A DNA stretch of 64,000 bases from positions 1,364,001-1,428,000 of the forward strand of contig NZ_CP054570.1 of NCBI RefSeq assembly GCF_013343115.1, read 5' to 3'. Below the pieces are notes generated by a model. It was not told where the DNA came from. It was given only the letters and a program-made list of their open reading frames with translations, and made no database searches. This document shows positions 62,227-64,000 of this stretch, piece by piece (position 1 is the stretch's first letter; every line of letters starts with the position of its first letter). The position numbers were made by a program, and so were the translations under genes. This DNA is from Streptococcus sanguinis. Its GTDB lineage: Bacteria > Bacillota > Bacilli > Lactobacillales > Streptococcaceae.

Positions 62227-62625
62227 ATGAATAAATTTTTACGAGTGACTTTCATTTTACTAATCTTAGCTATGCTGGGCGCGGCTATGATCCAGATTTT
62301 CCAGCCCCAGCTCTTGGGCAATGAGTCCATCTATGGTCTAGCTCCCTACTGGCAGCGGGAAATTGGTTTCTGGAATCTGGCTATTCTGCCTTTAGTCATT
62401 GCCACCAACATAAAGTATGATTGGTTCTATTTGCGTATGACCTTGCTGGCACTGATTCTGGGCGGGCTGGGCTTTGGCACCAACCATCTGCTAGGCTATC
62501 TGGAAAAGGCCAATCAGGCGAATCTACTGGGCTGGATTGAAAATTATCTGCTAGCCTTCTGCTGGATCATCGGCTGGGGACTGGAATATCGAAAAAGACA
62601 AAAAAGTGATGAAGAGATTGTCTAG
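62227..62625 (+). CDS. Hypothetical four-segment membrane protein
   Basis: A 132-residue protein with four hydrophobic helices (about residues 7-25, 45-63, 70-90 and 103-122) and short polar ends (EYRKRQKSDEE). I do not recognise a family. GAAAGGAG lies 6 bases before the ATG. It is a single gene between a Fur-type promoter and a bidirectional terminator. The promoter site hints at metal- or peroxide-linked regulation. Confidence 0.6.
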   Translation: MNKFLRVTFILLILAMLGAAMIQIFQPQLLGNESIYGLAPYWQREIGFWNLAILPLVIATNIKYDWFYLRMTLLALILGGLGFGTNHLLGYLEKANQANLLGWIENYLLAFCWIIGWGLEYRKRQKSDEEIV

Positions 62626-62653
62626 ATAGGCAGATTCTTCATCACTTTTTTCT
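62600..62653. terminator. Bidirectional terminator between the membrane protein and icd
   Basis: AAAAAGTGATGAAGA and TCTTCATCACTTTTT form a 15-bp stem with about 20 bases of loop and T runs on both sides. It serves both convergent genes. Confidence 0.85.
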
Positions 62654-62656
62654 TCA

Positions 62657-63853
62657 CTATGGACACTTTTCTATATTGGCCAGCAGCTCCTCAGCAAATT
62701 GACTAGTGGTCAAAGCTGTTACTCCTTCCAGCTGACTTGCAAAATCCCCTGTCACTTTTTGCTCAAAGAGAGCCTTCTCAATAGCCTTAGTCAGGAGATG
62801 AGAAACCTCCGTCCAACCAATGTAATCAAAGAGCATGGCCCCTGATAAGAGAAGAGAACAAGGATTAGCCCTATTTTGACCCGCTATATCTGGCGCCGTT
62901 CCATGAGTTGCTTCAAAAATAGCATGACCAGTCTCGTAATTGATATTGGCCCCTGGCGCAATACCGATTCCTCCCACCTGAGCAGCTAAGGCATCGCTGG
63001 CATAGTCACCATTTAGATTGGTCAAGGCGACAACATCAAATTTCTCTGGATAGAGCAGAATCTGCTGCAGAAAATTATCTGCAATAACATCCTGAATAAC
63101 TAGTTTTCCAGAAGCTAGCTCGTCCACATACTCTCTTTGAGCTAGTTCATAGCCCCATTTCCGAAAACAGCCCTCTGTAAATTTCTGGATATTGCCCTTG
63201 TGGACCAGAGTGACCCGCCTTAGTCCTTTGGCTAGTGCATAGTCAATAGCCGCCCGTATCAGCCGCTCACTGCCCTGCTTAGAGATAGGCTTAATCCCAA
63301 TAGCAGAGCTTTCTGGGAAGCGAATCTTGTCAACCTGCATATCCTTCTGCAGGAAAGCGATAACTTTTTTGACTGCAGTCGTTCCACTCTCCCACTCGAT
63401 CCCTGCGTAGATGTCTTCTGTATTTTCCCGAAAAATCGTGATATCAGTCTTCTCAGGGTGCTTGAGCGGACTGGGAACTCCCTTGAAATAACGAACCGGC
63501 CGCAGGCAGGCATAAAGGTCTAATTCTTGTCTCAAGGCCACATTCAGCGAACGAATCCCTTCTCCGACTGGGGTTTCTAGCGGGCCCTTAATAGCCACTA
63601 GATGGCTCTTAATCGTTGCCAGCGTTTCATCCGGTAGCCAGTCACCTGTCTGGTCTGCTGCTTTTTCCCCAGCCAAAACTTCCTTCCAAACAACCTTTTT
63701 CTGGCCGCCATAAGCCTTTTCCACTGCCTTATCAAAGACCAGCTGGGCATTTTCCCAGATATCAACCCCAATCCCGTCACCTTGGATGTAAGGAATAATA
63801 GGAGCATCAGGTATCAGCAATCGCCCTTTCTCAAATAAAATCTTATCTGCCAT
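62657..63853 (-). CDS. icd: Isocitrate dehydrogenase (NADP+)
   Basis: Icd oxidises isocitrate to 2-oxoglutarate, giving the carbon skeleton for glutamate. Substrate residues are visible in [14 protein letters not shown] and [19 protein letters not shown], and the NADP region in [14 protein letters not shown] start at [10 protein letters not shown] behind AAGGAG, giving 398 residues, slightly shorter than the E. coli enzyme. It begins 1 base after the citrate synthase stop. The pair, with aconitase outside the window, would form the oxidative half-branch found in some streptococci. Confidence 0.93.
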   Translation of the reverse strand: MADKILFEKGRLLIPDAPIIPYIQGDGIGVDIWENAQLVFDKAVEKAYGGQKKVVWKEVLAGEKAADQTGDWLPDETLATIKSHLVAIKGPLETPVGEGIRSLNVALRQELDLYACLRPVRYFKGVPSPLKHPEKTDITIFRENTEDIYAGIEWESGTTAVKKVIAFLQKDMQVDKIRFPESSAIGIKPISKQGSERLIRAAIDYALAKGLRRVTLVHKGNIQKFTEGCFRKWGYELAQREYVDELASGKLVIQDVIADNFLQQILLYPEKFDVVALTNLNGDYASDALAAQVGGIGIAPGANINYETGHAIFEATHGTAPDIAGQNRANPCSLLLSGAMLFDYIGWTEVSHLLTKAIEKALFEQKVTGDFASQLEGVTALTTSQFAEELLANIEKCP

Positions 63854-63854
63854 T

Positions 63855-64000
63855 TTATCTCCTTCCGATGGGAAGATACTCCAAACCTTGAGCACCAATA
63901 TAGTTAGAACGCGGCCGAATCAGCTTATTGTTCTTGCGCTGTTCCTGAATATGAGCAATCCAGCCAGCCACCCGACTCATGGCAAAAATCAGGGTGTAGA
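63855..64000 (-). CDS. citZ: Citrate synthase, C-terminal end only
   Basis: The last 48 codons of a gene that runs past the window edge. The sequence [20 protein letters not shown], then [20 protein letters not shown], is the typical C-terminus of citrate synthase, with the arginines that hold citrate. The stop TAA (63855-63857) is one base before the icd ATG, so the two genes are translationally coupled. Everything before residue about 325 is outside the window. Confidence 0.88.
   Translation of the reverse strand, partial: YTLIFAMSRVAGWIAHIQEQRKNNKLIRPRSNYIGAQGLEYLPIGRR

Overview
The window reads as the chromosome of an oral Streptococcus of the sanguinis group (S. sanguinis, S. gordonii and close relatives). 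Supporting signs are a non-phosphorylating GAPDH (gapN) next to ptsHI, an arginine deiminase locus with its own Flp and ArgR-type regulators, a late-competence locus (comEA-comEC, coiA) with CIN boxes, Mn-SOD, and a short citrate synthase/isocitrate dehydrogenase branch. The species call is inference from gene content and order. No rRNA or tRNA gene, IS element, prophage or CRISPR array was seen.

Layout. 1-3615: gapN (3' end cut by the window) and ptsHI. 3616-4212: a long gap with a 12-bp inverted repeat, a CU-rich stretch, a perfect CiaR-type repeat, two NrdR-like boxes and the nrdH promoter. 4213-7867: nrdHEF (class Ib ribonucleotide reductase), with a terminator-like hairpin after nrdH and a dead gene scrap before nrdF. 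7979-12424: a lipid kinase, then an operon of membrane peptidase-like proteins with an XRE regulator and a palindromic operator. 12571-16698: argCJBD. 16940-20316: a T-box leader driving a LURP-one-like gene and alaS. 20319-23927: prsA, an O-methyltransferase and pepF.

24029-29326 is the accessory part and the most interesting. On the minus strand, up to five paralogous DUF1310-like lipoprotein genes lead into a 529-residue GxSxG lipase with a helical C-terminal tail, followed by two small helical proteins. This resembles the 'reverse' type VII secretion lipase toxins (S. aureus TslA type) with partner proteins and lipoprotein immunity factors. Scraps of further lipase 5' ends lie after three upstream lipoprotein genes, so the array appears to have grown by repeated toxin-immunity duplication with toxin decay. 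The cluster sits between coiA and pepF, which I recall as neighbours in related streptococci.

29379-33922: coiA, an MFS transporter, a D,D-carboxypeptidase and nagB with a NagR-like operator. 34057-43352: queA and arcR on the plus strand, facing arcABCDT and flp on the minus strand; cre sites and an internal hairpin suggest catabolite control and differential expression. 43400-46142: an SdpR/SdpI-like pair with a YhfC-type membrane protease, and a serine hydrolase. 46278-53922: sodA, holA, a DUF805 protein with a glutamine-rich repeat tail, comEC, comEA, an HXXEE protein and plsC. 54080-58407: a P-type ATPase, trmN6, a GIY-YIG protein and an unusual acyltransferase/GtfB-like fusion. 58452-64000: an ICMT-like protein, a DeoR regulator, a DEAD-box helicase with a structured leader, a small membrane protein under a Fur-like palindrome, icd, and the 3' end of citrate synthase.
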